Assembly: GCF_002802965.1 (NCBI RefSeq)
Contig: NZ_NXGA01000001.1
Coordinates: 3,507,343 to 3,571,342, forward strand
Direction: 5' to 3'
Length of the DNA: 64,000 nt
Source of the DNA: Sporolactobacillus pectinivorans
Lineage (GTDB): Bacteria; Bacillota; Bacilli; Bacillales; Sporolactobacillaceae
Shown piece by piece: positions 36,665-48,870 of the stretch (its first letter is position 1; each line of letters begins with the position of its first letter). The translations under genes were made by a program, and so were the position numbers. Under the pieces are notes generated by a model. It saw nothing but the letters and a program-made list of their open reading frames with translations, had not been told where the DNA came from and did no database searches.

Positions 36665-37654
36665 ATGTCCATTTTAGTTGTAGGTGGAGCCGGCTACATC
36701 GGCTCTCATACAGTCGACCGTCTGATTGAAAAAGGGTATTCGGTGGTTGTGGTCGATAATCTGGTGACCGGCCACCGTACCGCAGTTCATCCACAAGCTA
36801 CTTTTTACAAGGGCGACATTCGTGATAAAAAATTCCTTGCCGGCGTTTTCGACAAGGAATCGATCGATACCGTCATCCATTTTGCCGCCTTCTCACTCGT
36901 CGGCGAATCAATGGAAAAGCCGTTGAAATACTTCGATAATAATATCGGCGGTATGATCACACTTCTGGAAGTGATGAAGCAGTTCGGCGTCAAGCGAATC
37001 GTCTTCTCCTCCACCGCGGCCACCTACGGAACACCGAAAAAAGTGCCGATTCAGGAATCGGATCCGCAAGTGCCGATCAATCCATACGGCGAAAGCAAAC
37101 TGGTAATGGAAAAAATGATTCACTGGGCAGACCTCGCTTACGGCATTCATTTTGTTGCCTTGCGTTATTTTAATGTTGCCGGAGCCAAAGCGGACGGAAG
37201 CATCGGTGAGGATCATCACCCGGAAACTCATTTAATTCCCGTTGTTCTGCAGGTTGCGGTCGGCAAGCGTCCGAAACTGATCATGTTCGGCGATGATTAC
37301 AATACACCGGACGGAACGAATGTCCGCGACTATGTACACGTGGTTGATCTGGCCGATGCGCATATCCTAGCCGCCGGCTATCTGAAAAATGGCGGTCAAA
37401 GCGACTGCTTCAACTTAGGCTCTGCCACCGGTTTTTCTAATAATCAGATTCTTGAGGCCGCCCGCGAAGTAACTGGCAGGGAAATTCGGGCAGAGATCGG
37501 ACCGAGGCGTCCCGGTGATCCGGACACCCTGATTGCCGCGAGCGATAAGGCACGTGAAATCCTGCATTGGAAACCTCAATACGACAATATTCATGAAATC
37601 ATCCGCACCGCCTGGACCTGGCACGCGAAACATCCGGACGGCTATAAGGAATAG
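36665..37654 (+). CDS. galE: UDP-glucose 4-epimerase
   Basis: A 329-residue short-chain dehydrogenase-type epimerase interconverting UDP-galactose and UDP-glucose with NAD. NAD motif GGAGYIG at 7-13, catalytic Ser in FSSTAATYG, and Tyr/Lys in NPYGESK. GGAGGA is 7 bases before ATG 36665, preferred over GTG 36659. It is second gene of the gal operon; its stop is 11 bases from galT. Confidence 0.96.
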   Translation: MSILVVGGAGYIGSHTVDRLIEKGYSVVVVDNLVTGHRTAVHPQATFYKGDIRDKKFLAGVFDKESIDTVIHFAAFSLVGESMEKPLKYFDNNIGGMITLLEVMKQFGVKRIVFSSTAATYGTPKKVPIQESDPQVPINPYGESKLVMEKMIHWADLAYGIHFVALRYFNVAGAKADGSIGEDHHPETHLIPVVLQVAVGKRPKLIMFGDDYNTPDGTNVRDYVHVVDLADAHILAAGYLKNGGQSDCFNLGSATGFSNNQILEAAREVTGREIRAEIGPRRPGDPDTLIAASDKAREILHWKPQYDNIHEIIRTAWTWHAKHPDGYKE

Positions 37655-37665
37655 GAGCTATTCCA

Positions 37666-39147
37666 ATGAACTATAAAGAAGAAATGATCCATTTTGTTGA
37701 CCAAGTGATTGCACAAAGTAATTATGAACGTATGGATCAGCGCTATTTACTCAATCAAATTCTTGGACTCGTCGGCGAGGGCAATGCGGACAAAACAGCC
37801 AAAGCAAGCAATGATAATCTGATTTCAATGAAAGACGACCTGATCGAACTGGCCATTCAGAATCAGCAGATTGACGATAGCCAGGGGACACGCGACGTGC
37901 TCGGTGCCCGGCTCATGGATTTCATCACACCTCCGCCGTCGGAGGTCAACCGAACGTTTTGGCAGCATTATGATGCCAAAGGGCCAGAAGTGGCTACCGA
38001 CTATTTTTACCGTTTGTGCAAGGATAACGACTATATTAAAACCAAAGCGATTGCGAAAAACATTATCTTCACGTCGCCTACGACGTATGGCGATCTGGAA
38101 ATCACGATTAATCTTTCCAAGCCGGAAAAAGATCCGAAACAGATTGCGTTGGCAAAAAAAATGCCGGACAGCGGTTATCCGCTTTGCCAATTGTGTATGG
38201 AAAACGAAGGTTATATCGGTCGGGTTAATTATCCGGCACGCAGCAATCACCGCATCATTCGCCTGAATTTAACTGATGAGGAATGGGGATTCCAATATTC
38301 CCCTTACGCTTATTTTAACGAACATTGCATTTTCCTTGATCACAGGCATGAGCCAATGACGATTAACCGCAAAACATTTATCCGGCTGCTCGCAATTATC
38401 GACCGCTTCCCGCATTATTTCGTGGGGAGCAATGCTGACTTGCCGATCGTGGGCGGATCGATTTTGTCTCACGAGCATTATCAGGGTGGCCGCCATGACT
38501 TCCCGATGGCCAAAGCGCCGATTGAAAAACCGGTATCTTTTCAACATTTTGAGAAAATCAAAGCCGGTATCGTTAAATGGCCGATGTCGGTCATCCGATT
38601 GACCGGAGCAGACAAAGAAAAACTGATTGATCTGTCAGAGAAAATTCTTGATAAATGGCGCCATTATTCTGATGAATCGGTCGGTGTCCGTGCGGAAACT
38701 AATGGCGAGCCGCATCATACAATTACCCCGATCGCCCGCCGGCGTGGACAGCTCTATGAATTTGATCTCGTGCTGCGCGACAATCAGACATCGGAAAAAT
38801 ATCCGCTCGGAATCTTTCATCCTCATCCGGATGTCCAGCATATTAAGAAAGAAAATATCGGCTTGATCGAAGTGATGGGACGGGCGATTCTGCCACCGCG
38901 GCTCAAGCCGGAACTGAAGGAAGTTGTCGCTTATGTGCTTGGAAAGGAAAATCAGATGAAGGACTACCATAAAGACTGGGCGGATCGGATCAAGCAACAC
39001 CATCCGGAGCTGAATGTGGGCAATGCAGAACAGATCGTGAACCAGGAAGTCGGCAAAGTCTTCGGCCGTGTTCTTGAAGATGCCGGGGTTTATAAACGTG
39101 ACGAAAAGGGGCAAACAGCCTTCATGCGATTTCTTCAGTCGATTTGA
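37666..39147 (+). CDS. galT: UDP-glucose-hexose-1-phosphate uridylyltransferase
   Basis: A 493-residue GalT of the class II type found in Firmicutes. It transfers UMP between UDP-glucose and galactose-1-phosphate. The N-terminal domain has ARLMDFITPPPSEVN; the nucleotidyl-His region is LSHEHYQGGRH. AGGAG lies 7 bases before ATG. The stop at 39147 is followed closely by the galM ribosome site, so translation is probably coupled. Confidence 0.96.
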   Translation: MNYKEEMIHFVDQVIAQSNYERMDQRYLLNQILGLVGEGNADKTAKASNDNLISMKDDLIELAIQNQQIDDSQGTRDVLGARLMDFITPPPSEVNRTFWQHYDAKGPEVATDYFYRLCKDNDYIKTKAIAKNIIFTSPTTYGDLEITINLSKPEKDPKQIALAKKMPDSGYPLCQLCMENEGYIGRVNYPARSNHRIIRLNLTDEEWGFQYSPYAYFNEHCIFLDHRHEPMTINRKTFIRLLAIIDRFPHYFVGSNADLPIVGGSILSHEHYQGGRHDFPMAKAPIEKPVSFQHFEKIKAGIVKWPMSVIRLTGADKEKLIDLSEKILDKWRHYSDESVGVRAETNGEPHHTITPIARRRGQLYEFDLVLRDNQTSEKYPLGIFHPHPDVQHIKKENIGLIEVMGRAILPPRLKPELKEVVAYVLGKENQMKDYHKDWADRIKQHHPELNVGNAEQIVNQEVGKVFGRVLEDAGVYKRDEKGQTAFMRFLQSI

Positions 39148-39167
39148 AAAAGGGGGGGTGTCTCAAT

Positions 39168-40214
39168 ATGGAAGTCTCGAAGATTGAGTTCGGTTTGTTT
39201 CACAATCAAACCATCTGGCAATACACACTGACTAACGACAACAGGATGAAACTGAAAGTGATGAACTATGGAGCGACGCTTACCAACATCGAGGCACCGG
39301 ATAAGCAAGGTAATACCACCCGTGTTGTCATCGGATCCGATCATTTTCACGATTATCTGCAAGAGGACGCCTATTTCGGAGCGACGGTTGGCCGAGTAGC
39401 CGGTCGAATCACCGCAGGCAGGTTTTCGATTGACGGAACGAACTATCAGCTGCCTCTGAATGACGGCAAAAATACAAATCACGGTGGACCGGATAGTTTT
39501 GAACACCTGATCTGGGACAGCCACCCTTTCAGCAAAGCGGATCAAGTCGGTGTTCGCTTCGATCTGTTCAGTCCTAACGGAACGAATGGTTTTCCCGGAA
39601 ATCTCAATATATCTGTTTTCTATAGTCTGAATCAGAAAAATGAATGGCATCTGCACTACGAGGCGACGACGGATAAGCCCACTCTGCTCAATCCGACCAA
39701 TCACGTCTACTTTAACCTGGCCGGCGATCCTGACCGGACGGTCGACAGTCACCTGCTGAAGTTGGCAAGTCACCGATTTGGCGAGATAAAAAAAGACGGT
39801 ACGCCGACAGGCAGGTTGATCGATGTTGCGGATACGCCGTTTGACTTCACAAAAAGTGCGGCGCTTAAGCAAGGGTTTGACTCTGATTACCCGCAAAACA
39901 AATTGGTTAACGGCTACGATCATCCTTTCTTTCTTGATAAGAGCGGGGAAGGACCCGATGCGGTACTGGAAGAACCGTTGAGCGGCAGACAAGTCTCCAT
40001 GACAACGACGAACAACGCGGTCGTTGTCTACTCCGGAAATGCGCTTTCCAGCCAGATTGTCATGGACGGAAAGCCGATGAAAGCTCATCTCGGCATGACA
40101 CTGGAGGCACAAATGATGCCCGACGCCATTCACCATGAAGGATTCGGCAACATCATTTTGCGTCCCGGCGTGAAATATGAAGCCGATACCGTTTATCGAT
40201 TCGATTTGATTTGA
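39168..40214 (+). CDS. galM: Aldose 1-epimerase (mutarotase)
   Basis: A 348-residue beta-sandwich enzyme that converts beta-D-galactose, released by LacZ, to the alpha form used by GalK. It has the typical start FGLFHNQTIWQYTLTNDN, GRVAGRI, catalytic His in NPTNHVYFNL, and a late Glu in ALSSQIV...LGMTLEAQ. The GGGGGGG ribosome site is 9 bases before ATG 39168. It is last gene of the operon, with a terminator after it. Confidence 0.95.
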   Translation: MEVSKIEFGLFHNQTIWQYTLTNDNRMKLKVMNYGATLTNIEAPDKQGNTTRVVIGSDHFHDYLQEDAYFGATVGRVAGRITAGRFSIDGTNYQLPLNDGKNTNHGGPDSFEHLIWDSHPFSKADQVGVRFDLFSPNGTNGFPGNLNISVFYSLNQKNEWHLHYEATTDKPTLLNPTNHVYFNLAGDPDRTVDSHLLKLASHRFGEIKKDGTPTGRLIDVADTPFDFTKSAALKQGFDSDYPQNKLVNGYDHPFFLDKSGEGPDAVLEEPLSGRQVSMTTTNNAVVVYSGNALSSQIVMDGKPMKAHLGMTLEAQMMPDAIHHEGFGNIILRPGVKYEADTVYRFDLI

Positions 40215-40238
40215 TCAAAGATTAGTCGTTAGTTTAAC

Positions 40239-40283
40239 AAAACAGGTCATTTCATCTGATGGTGGAATGACCTGTTTTCTTTT
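40239..40283 (+). terminator. Terminator of the gal operon
   Basis: Arms AAAACAGGTCATT and AATGACCTGTTTT with a loop of about 16 bases and a TCTTTT tail, 24 bases after galM. Confidence 0.9.
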
Positions 40284-40386
40284 AAACAAACGAAGTGGAC
40301 GAATACGTTTCCTGCGATTAACCCTTCTATTGGAGTGTCTAAAGATGAAGACTATTGGCATGCAAAAATGATGTGAGTCTTTTCAT

Positions 40387-40415
40387 TTGATCCTCATCGT
40401 GCTATGTGGTAATTT
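40387..40415 (+). promoter_or_regulatory. Promoter of the marR gene
   Basis: -35 TTGATC (40387-40392), 17-base spacer, -10 TAATTT (40410-40415). The -10 is overlapped by the operator at 40412-40431, as expected for autorepression. Confidence 0.55.
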
Positions 40416-40431
40416 GTATATGCAAATGAAA
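40412..40431 (-). promoter_or_regulatory. MarR operator, copy 1
   Basis: ATTTGTATATGCAAATGAAA is the exact reverse complement of the site at 40893-40912. The core TTTGTATATGCAAA is a near-perfect dyad. It lies 15 bases before marR and overlaps its -10. Confidence 0.75.
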
Positions 40432-40446
40432 TGAGGACTGAGAAAA

Positions 40447-40881
40447 ATGTGCGAAGAGAATCAGCTTTTGACCCGGTGTCTCTATTTTACTGCCAGCCGA
40501 TTTGCCCGCAACATCACGAAATTAGCTGAAAAAACGTTTGATGACGATGATCTTGCGCCGACTTACCTGTACTTGATCATGACTGTCAGATTCCATCCGG
40601 GCATGACGCAGAAAGAACTATGCCACAGATTGTCCATTGCACCTTCGACGAGTACACGTTTTATCGATAAACTTGAAAGACGAAGACTCGTCACACGAAC
40701 GGCAGGCGGAAAGGAAACCTACATCGCTCTGACGGATGAAGGAGAAAAGATCTACAAACGGTTTCGAAAGTCTCTCGAACTCCTGTTTGATCATTATTCT
40801 AAGATCTTAGGACGTGAGTTCAGCGAAGATTTAAGCAAGATGCTTCATGAAGCGAGCAATAAGCTGGAACAGAATCAATAA
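40447..40881 (+). CDS. MarR family regulator
   Basis: A 144-residue MarR-type repressor with the winged helix MTQKELCHRLSIAPSTSTRF followed by IDKLERRRLVTR and a wing ETYIALTDEGEKIYK, framed by dimerisation helices. Cys residues at about 2, 11 and 61 could sense oxidants. GAGG precedes ATG. Its own promoter and the next gene's upstream region carry the same 20-bp dyad, so it likely represses itself and the downstream oxidoreductase. Confidence 0.88.
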   Translation: MCEENQLLTRCLYFTASRFARNITKLAEKTFDDDDLAPTYLYLIMTVRFHPGMTQKELCHRLSIAPSTSTRFIDKLERRRLVTRTAGGKETYIALTDEGEKIYKRFRKSLELLFDHYSKILGREFSEDLSKMLHEASNKLEQNQ

Positions 40882-40892
40882 TTTTTTTAGCC

Positions 40893-40912
40893 TTTCATTT
40901 GCATATACAAAT
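40893..40912 (+). promoter_or_regulatory. MarR operator, copy 2
   Basis: TTTCATTTGCATATACAAAT, inverted duplicate of copy 1, 12 bases after the marR stop. An AAGGAGG ribosome site follows at about 40919, but it leads only to a TTG-TAG and a short open remnant (GTG 40941 to 41007, IYIIDIACALIGLPMFF), so a small gene may have been lost between the operator and the oxidoreductase. Confidence 0.7.
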
Positions 40913-41056
40913 ATAAGTAAGGAGGATTCCGTCTTGTAGATTCGGTGATCTATATCATCGATATCGCCTGTGCCTTAATCGGATTGCCTATGTTTTTTGA
41001 TGTATAAGAATCGATTGAATATGAAATTATAATTGATAAGGGAGGATCATTGAATA

Positions 41057-41581
41057 ATGAAAATACTGGATATTGTCGTTCATCCCCACTTGGAACAGTC
41101 TATGATCAACAAAGCTTGGATGAATCGTTTACAGCAAGAACCAAACATTACCATTCACGACCTGTATGGTGCGTATCCGAACGGAATCATCGATGTGAAT
41201 AAAGAGCAGCAACTTCTATTGGCGCATGACCGAATTGTTTTTCAGTTCCCTATGTACTGGTACAGCAGTCCTTCACTGCTCAAAGAATGGTTTGATGTCG
41301 TGCTGACACACGGCTGGGCCTATGGATCTGGAGGAACGAATTTACAAGGAAAAGACTTTATACTAGCTGTATCAATCGGCGGATCGGGCGTTCATTATCA
41401 GGCCGGAGGTTCAAACAAATTCACGATCAGTGAACTCCTCAGGCCCTTCCAGGCGACCGCAAACCTGATTGGCATGCGCTTCCTCCCTATTTTTAATAAA
41501 CTGGGAGTTAACCTGTTCTCAAATGAAGAAGCTAAACAAAGTGCAGAAGAATTAGTTAAGTACCTTAAAGCAGAACATTGA
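41057..41581 (+). CDS. NAD(P)H oxidoreductase, flavodoxin-like fold
   Basis: A 174-residue FMN enzyme of the NQO1/KefF/YwrO family that reduces quinones by two electrons. Family motifs: N-terminal LDIVVHPHLEQSMINKAWMN, FQFPMYWYSSPSLLKEWFD and the FMN/quinone loop WAYGSGG...VSIGGSG. GGGAGG lies 11 bases before ATG. The MarR operator upstream suggests induction by quinones or other redox-active compounds. Confidence 0.9.
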   Translation: MKILDIVVHPHLEQSMINKAWMNRLQQEPNITIHDLYGAYPNGIIDVNKEQQLLLAHDRIVFQFPMYWYSSPSLLKEWFDVVLTHGWAYGSGGTNLQGKDFILAVSIGGSGVHYQAGGSNKFTISELLRPFQATANLIGMRFLPIFNKLGVNLFSNEEAKQSAEELVKYLKAEH

Positions 41582-41890
41582 TCCGCCCTGTTCCTAAAAC
41601 AGCCTGATCCCGAATCGGCTGCATCCCATTTTTCGAAAACCATTACCTGTATGTAAATGGCCTGTGCGCCGCACCGTAATAAATTCAATATCTTCGTCCC
41701 AAAAAAGCGACACAAAAGTAGATCTTTGTGCCGCTTTTTTTCAATCAGTATCTCTCTTTCACAAATCTTATTCTCTTGTACACCACACTCCAGAGCAACA
41801 ACCACCGAAACCTAGATATAGTTTTTTATCACCATAAAACCGTACCATAGTTTGAAAGCATATATAAGTCATTTTGAACCGGTCATGAAG
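41582..41890. other. Intergenic region between convergent genes
   Basis: No gene seen. It holds the terminator listed next; the rest is unremarkable. Confidence 0.5.
41701..41742. terminator. Bidirectional terminator
   Basis: AAAAAAGCG-A-CACAAAA and CTTTGTG-C-CGCTTTTTTT form a long stem with one mismatch and A/T tracts on both sides, between convergent genes. Confidence 0.88.
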
Positions 41891-42274
41891 TTACTTCTGC
41901 ACGATCTGAATAAGATTGCCGCATGTATCATTGAAGACAGCTATTGTGACTTCGCCCATTTCTGTCGGTTCCATCGTAAACTTCACGCCTTTTTCCATTA
42001 GTTGTTCGTACTCTTCGCGAATATCTGCAACGCCAAACATTGTTGCTGGGATACCATCGGCAAATATTTTCTTTTGATACTCCTTTGCGGCAGGATGATC
42101 ATTCGGTTCAAGTAAAAGCTCGGTACCGTCTTGATCATTGGGAGAAATAAGCGTTATCCACCTAAATTCTCCGACGGGAACATCCTCCTTTTTTACAAAC
42201 CCCAGCTTTTTTGAATAAAACTCCAGTGCCTTGTCTTGATTTTGTACAAATATACCGGTAACAATGATTTTCAT
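41891..42274 (-). CDS. VOC family protein
   Basis: A 127-residue glyoxalase/bleomycin-resistance-fold protein: VTGIFVQNQDKALEFYSKKL, then FGVADIREEYEQLMEKGVKF and FNDTCGNLIQIVQK. The expected metal ligands are only partly present, so catalysis is uncertain. GGAGG lies 8 bases before ATG 42274; the longer frame to 42337 is not supported. Confidence 0.88.
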   Translation of the reverse strand: MKIIVTGIFVQNQDKALEFYSKKLGFVKKEDVPVGEFRWITLISPNDQDGTELLLEPNDHPAAKEYQKKIFADGIPATMFGVADIREEYEQLMEKGVKFTMEPTEMGEVTIAVFNDTCGNLIQIVQK

Positions 42275-42468
42275 ACTGTTTACCTCCATTGATATTTGTG
42301 GCGCATAGTGCTGTGCGAACGATCTTGCTGCAAGCAAAAGCTATTGAATATTATGAAATTGACTCATGTCATTATTTTTTTCTTCTCAGAAGGCGCCCCT
42401 GATTGGACAGCCTTCTTAGCTTTCATCTTTTATTTAATTCCACAGAAGAAAGATAACATCTTCCCCGT

Positions 42469-45153
<2,685 letters not shown>

Positions 45154-45344
45154 CTATTGCATTATAGCACCGGCAAATGCAAACAAATAGTCTGCATTTG
45201 CGGTTTTTTATATGCTCCAATTAAGATGGAGGGGTTTAACTTTCAAAAAGGTAAACCTTGAAAAGGCTAACACGATGCCAACGTACATCCATTTATAATT
45301 AAATAAAATAGTTATTTAACGAGCTGAAATAGTTCAAACAATGA

Positions 45345-45565
45345 AGAGGCTGTCCCCAAAGTCCAGAAATCGTTCCTATACCACAATAAGCGTTAATCAT
45401 CATTTATTCTCCAGTGAGTGCCGCATACTCAAGGGCTCTTCCATACAATACTTCGGTCTGTATCGGGTTGACATGAAAGAAAGAGCGTGCAGATATTGCG
45501 AAGGTAATGCCGCCAGTTTGATCATAGATCAGATTGCGGCCCCAGATCGTCTTTGTCTTGTTGCC
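45345..45565 (-). pseudogene. RlmD-type rRNA methyltransferase fragment
   Basis: [20 protein letters not shown] then [16 protein letters not shown] is the catalytic-domain segment of RumA/RlmD-type 23S rRNA uracil-5 methyltransferases; after an in-frame TAA it continues with MMINAYCGIGTIS, the SAM motif. Both the N-terminal TRAM part and the C-terminus are missing. It overlaps the last codons of dus, whose frame reads into it. Confidence 0.75.
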
Positions 45566-46520
45566 GAACAAAGTTATCAAGCAATGCACGCACCTCATTT
45601 GTTGACTTTGTGCTCATCAATTGGTTTCTTAATTCACTTGCCCCTCGAAAACTACGGACATAAATTTTAAAAAAGCGATGAAGAGCTGTAAACGGACGTA
45701 GCTCTAATTCTTCCGCATATTGATCATGGAGATCCAGATGCAACCTTAAGAGATCAAGCAGTTCCTTACTACTATGATCTTTCGGTTCCTTTTCAAAAGC
45801 AAATGGATTTGTAAAAACACCACGCCCAATCATTAGCCCATCCACACCATATTGATCAGCGAGTTTCAAGCCGGTTTGACGGTCAGTGACATCGCCATTA
45901 ATCGTCAAAAGTGTATCTGGTGCCACTTGGTCACGAAGCTTCTTAATCTCCGGGATGAGTTCCCAGTGGGCATCGACTTTGCTCATTTCCTTTCTTGTAC
46001 GCAGATGAATGGTAAGATTAGCAATGTCTTGTTTCAATATGTGTGTGAGCCAGTCGTGCCATTCGTCTACATCAGTGTAACCCAGCCTTGTCTTCACACT
46101 TACAGGCAATCCCCCTGCTTTTGTTGCTTGTATTAAATCTGCTGCGACTTCGGGACGCAAGATAAGACCGCTTCCCTTCCCATGCCTTGTCACGTTAGGT
46201 ACTGGACAGCCCATATTGATATCCACACCCCTAAACCCTTGCTTCGCCAAACCAATACTCATTTGCCGAAAGTATTCAGGCTTATCCCCCCATATTTGGG
46301 CTACAATAGGTTGCTCGTCCTCTGTAAAAGTCAAACGCCCACGTACACTTTGGATCCCCTCTGGGTGACAATAACTCTCCGTGTTTGTAAACTCTGTAAA
46401 AAACACGTCAGGTTTAGCTGCTTCACTCACTACATGGCGAAAAACTACATCCGTCACTTCTTCCATTGGTGCCAGTGCAAAAAAAGGTCGTGGTAAATCA
46501 CGCCAAAAATTATCGATCAT
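45522..46520 (-). CDS. tRNA-dihydrouridine synthase
   Basis: A 332-residue FMN-dependent Dus enzyme reducing uridines in the tRNA D-loop. Motifs: [37 protein letters not shown] with catalytic Cys at about 103, VSVKTRLGY and [15 protein letters not shown] 46520 has GAGGA about 12 bases upstream. The last residues come from the adjoining rlmD fragment read in another frame, so the native C-terminus has been replaced. The enzyme core is complete and probably works. Confidence 0.9.
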   Translation of the reverse strand: MIDNFWRDLPRPFFALAPMEEVTDVVFRHVVSEAAKPDVFFTEFTNTESYCHPEGIQSVRGRLTFTEDEQPIVAQIWGDKPEYFRQMSIGLAKQGFRGVDINMGCPVPNVTRHGKGSGLILRPEVAADLIQATKAGGLPVSVKTRLGYTDVDEWHDWLTHILKQDIANLTIHLRTRKEMSKVDAHWELIPEIKKLRDQVAPDTLLTINGDVTDRQTGLKLADQYGVDGLMIGRGVFTNPFAFEKEPKDHSSKELLDLLRLHLDLHDQYAEELELRPFTALHRFFKIYVRSFRGASELRNQLMSTKSTNEVRALLDNFVRQQDKDDLGPQSDL

Positions 46521-46926
46521 AGTTAAATTCAAATCCTCACATTATGGAATACCAGAACAAAATCTTTATCCCCAAAATTGTTTTCTTAACACTTATAGCA
46601 TGCTTAAGCACTTTAAAGCAAACTATATAGATTTTGAATAATTTTTATACTTAACAAAACCAAATAAGAAAAGGGCGTTTGGGACCCGGAAATCGGAAAT
46701 GTTTATTTTCGTTCAGAAGTTTATTTTTTAGTTAGACAATTTTCTCTCGAGTAAAACAATTACTTATACGTGGCTCGATAAGTGCACCTTGATGTCTTGA
46801 GTGTAATTTGTCATTTTTTCGTGCTCGGAAAAAAGTCGATAGTGATTTTTGTGGAATTATCCGTTCTTGGGAACATATCCACCCGTAAGTCAATATAAAT
46901 GAGAATTCGCGGTTCGCGGAAATATG
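46521..46926. other. Intergenic region without a gene
   Basis: AT-rich, with no coding frame and no clear promoter or terminator recognised. It marks the left edge of the accessory region. Confidence 0.4.
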
Positions 46927-47063
46927 TCAACGACGTTTTTTCGCATACATTCTCATAAACTCATCAGCAAATTTTTTCACGAATTCTCGATCTAAGGCAG
47001 TAGCTAGCGTTTCTTCATTATAATTTGCTGTCGCCGTCCAATTGTATGAGCCATGCATAAGGC
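46927..47063 (-). pseudogene. Phospholipase D-like protein, C-terminal fragment
   Basis: The last 45 codons of a PLD-family nuclease: LMHGSYNWTATANYNEETLA then FVKKFADEFMRMYAKKRR and a stop. GSYNWT follows the HKD active site, which is missing. The frame is cut exactly where the serine recombinase fragment begins, near 47063. Confidence 0.65.
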
Positions 47064-47941
47064 GGACGGTATTCTGAATGGCGCGGGTCGGGAACGGTGG
47101 CATACCAGCAACATCAGCACAATTCTTCGGAATGAAAAATACATCGGCGACGCCCTTCTGCAGAAAACCTACACCGTAGACTTCCTCACCAAACAGCGTG
47201 TCAAGAACAACGGCCTTGTGCCGCAGTATTACGTGGAAAACAGCCACGAAGCCATCATTCCGCGTGAAATTTTTATGCAGGTACAGGAGGAATTGGCGCG
47301 CCGTCGCATCGTCCACACCAACCCAAATGGGAAGAACCGGGTCTTCAGCAGCAGCCACTGTCTGTCGAACATCGTTTTTTGCGGCTGCTGCAGAGAGTTT
47401 TACCGCAGGATTCATTGGTCAACCGTGGCAAGAAGTCCATCGTCTGGCGGTGCATCAGCCGTCTTGAAAACACTGGGCTATTCTGCGATACCCGTACCGT
47501 GCCGGAAGGCCAGATTGAGTAAGTGCTGGTTACTGCAATCAATCAGACATGGAGTGACAAGGATACCTTCTTCGTCACTCTGCAAAAGAACATCGAAGCC
47601 GTTCTGGAATCCGAAAAAGGCCAGCCACTTATCGATGTCGACAAGCGGCTGGCAGAACTGCAGGAGGAGCTTTTGAAGCAGACCGGTGCCCGAGCCGACT
47701 ATGAGGATGTCGCCGAGAAGATTTACCGCCTACGCGAGGATAGCTTCAGCTGGAAAGCGCCGGGCGAGACGAGCAGAAAAAGCGCATCGCCGACATGGGC
47801 ACTTTCCTGTGAGAACAGTCTACCGCCCTGACCGAATACGACGAGCCGCTTATCCGGCGTCTGATTGAAAAAATCACCGTCTACGAGGACAAATTCACCG
47901 TAGAATTCAAGTCCGGCGTGACGGTGGATGTGGATGAATAA
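47062..47941 (+). pseudogene. Large serine recombinase, 5'-truncated and broken
   Basis: Residues from the Recombinase domain onward: RERWHTSNISTILRNEKYIG, QKTYTVDFLTKQRVKNNGLV, NSHEAIIPREIFMQVQEELA, the zinc-ribbon start NIVFCGCC, then the C-terminal coiled coil and RRLIEKITVYEDKFTVEFK. The catalytic Ser resolvase domain is absent. There are at least two frameshifts (near 47415 and 47765) and an in-frame TAA near 47520. The last 220 bases are repeated at 49903-50127. Confidence 0.85.
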
Positions 47942-47953
47942 AGGCAAAAGTAA

Positions 47954-47996
47954 ACAAGGTATTTACCGAATCGTTGTATCCGTAAAGTACCTTGTC
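47954..47996 (+). terminator. Hairpin after recombinase fragment A
   Basis: ACAAGGTATTTAC and GTAAAGTACCTTGT pair around a 14-base loop; weak T tail. Confidence 0.5.
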
Positions 47997-48105
47997 CACT
48001 TTCTAAGTTTCTAATCAAGTAGAATTTTTAATCGAAATTTATATGATACCCATATTCTGAAAGCACTTATCATATGGTCTATGTCCTGTTTATGACATAG
48101 GTGGA

Positions 48106-48744
48106 TCAGTTTTCATTGCTAGACGGCAAAGTTTGCATGAGGGCAAAGAAATGTTTAGGCTCACCGGTACTAAAATATTCATACCAAGATTCCAGTGTGT
48201 TTGATTGAAAAACACCTAAATGCTCAATAATTTGTTTCGCCCACAACAAAGCTCCGGTGGAACTTGCAGTAATAAGGTTGTTATCCGCTACAGATGGCTT
48301 GTCTATATAAAAACTTTGCCCTTTATAACCAGGAGAAACCATTTCAAGAAATCCCGGTCCATTACTGGTATGCGGACGCTTATCCAATAGCCCAAAGTTG
48401 GCAAGCGCAGCGGTAGCCCCACAGATTGCACACACCGTAGCGCCTAAAGAGAGAAATTCGCTTGCTTTTTCGATGATAGCGCCATGCTTTGGGTCGTTCC
48501 ATGTATCTGCGCCCGGTAATAGCAACATGCTTGTTTCACTCACAACAATATCATCAATTAAGCAATTGGGCACTATTGTCATCCCGCCCATTGTATTGAT
48601 TGGCTCTTGAGAATAACTAACCGTTTTGAGCGATACACGTTGCGCGCCCTTTTTGAAAAATCGACCAGAATTCAGCTCCGAAATAACATGCCCCAGTTCC
48701 CAGTCCGCTAAAGTATCAAGAGCGTAAACGTAGATTGTAAACAT
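48106..48744 (-). CDS. DJ-1/PfpI family protein
   Basis: A 212-residue protein of the class I glutamine-amidotransferase-like superfamily. The nucleophile elbow is AVCAIC-G (ATVCAICGATAALANFGLL) near residue 118, and LLLPGADTWND carries the family turn. Relatives include glyoxalases, proteases and regulators; the specific role is unknown. GGAGG precedes ATG 48744. It is divergent from the WYL regulator that probably controls it. Confidence 0.85.
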   Translation of the reverse strand: MFTIYVYALDTLADWELGHVISELNSGRFFKKGAQRVSLKTVSYSQEPINTMGGMTIVPNCLIDDIVVSETSMLLLPGADTWNDPKHGAIIEKASEFLSLGATVCAICGATAALANFGLLDKRPHTSNGPGFLEMVSPGYKGQSFYIDKPSVADNNLITASSTGALLWAKQIIEHLGVFQSNTLESWYEYFSTGEPKHFFALMQTLPSSNEN

Positions 48745-48810
48745 AAATTTCCTCCATTTTCATTGATAGGTAGATTGATTTGCTTGCTTTTTTATTGTAC
48801 TATGCAATCG

Positions 48811-48839
48811 TTGACAACAGTATGGCAACAATTTAAAAT
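48811..48839 (+). promoter_or_regulatory. Promoter of the WYL regulator
   Basis: -35 TTGACA (48811-48816), 17-base spacer, -10 TAAAAT (48834-48839), 32 bases before the chosen ATG. It also argues against starting the protein at 48763. Confidence 0.65.
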
Positions 48840-48870
48840 GATAACAAGAAATTTTAAAGGCGGCTATCAG

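Noticed and set aside
39135..40136. Long open frame (333 codons) on the minus strand opposite galM
   Set aside because: It is antisense to a clearly real galM gene, has no family pattern and no ribosome site; it is a shadow frame.
40447..40881. MarR gene as part of the gal operon
   Set aside because: A strong terminator and a separate promoter with operator lie between galM and marR.
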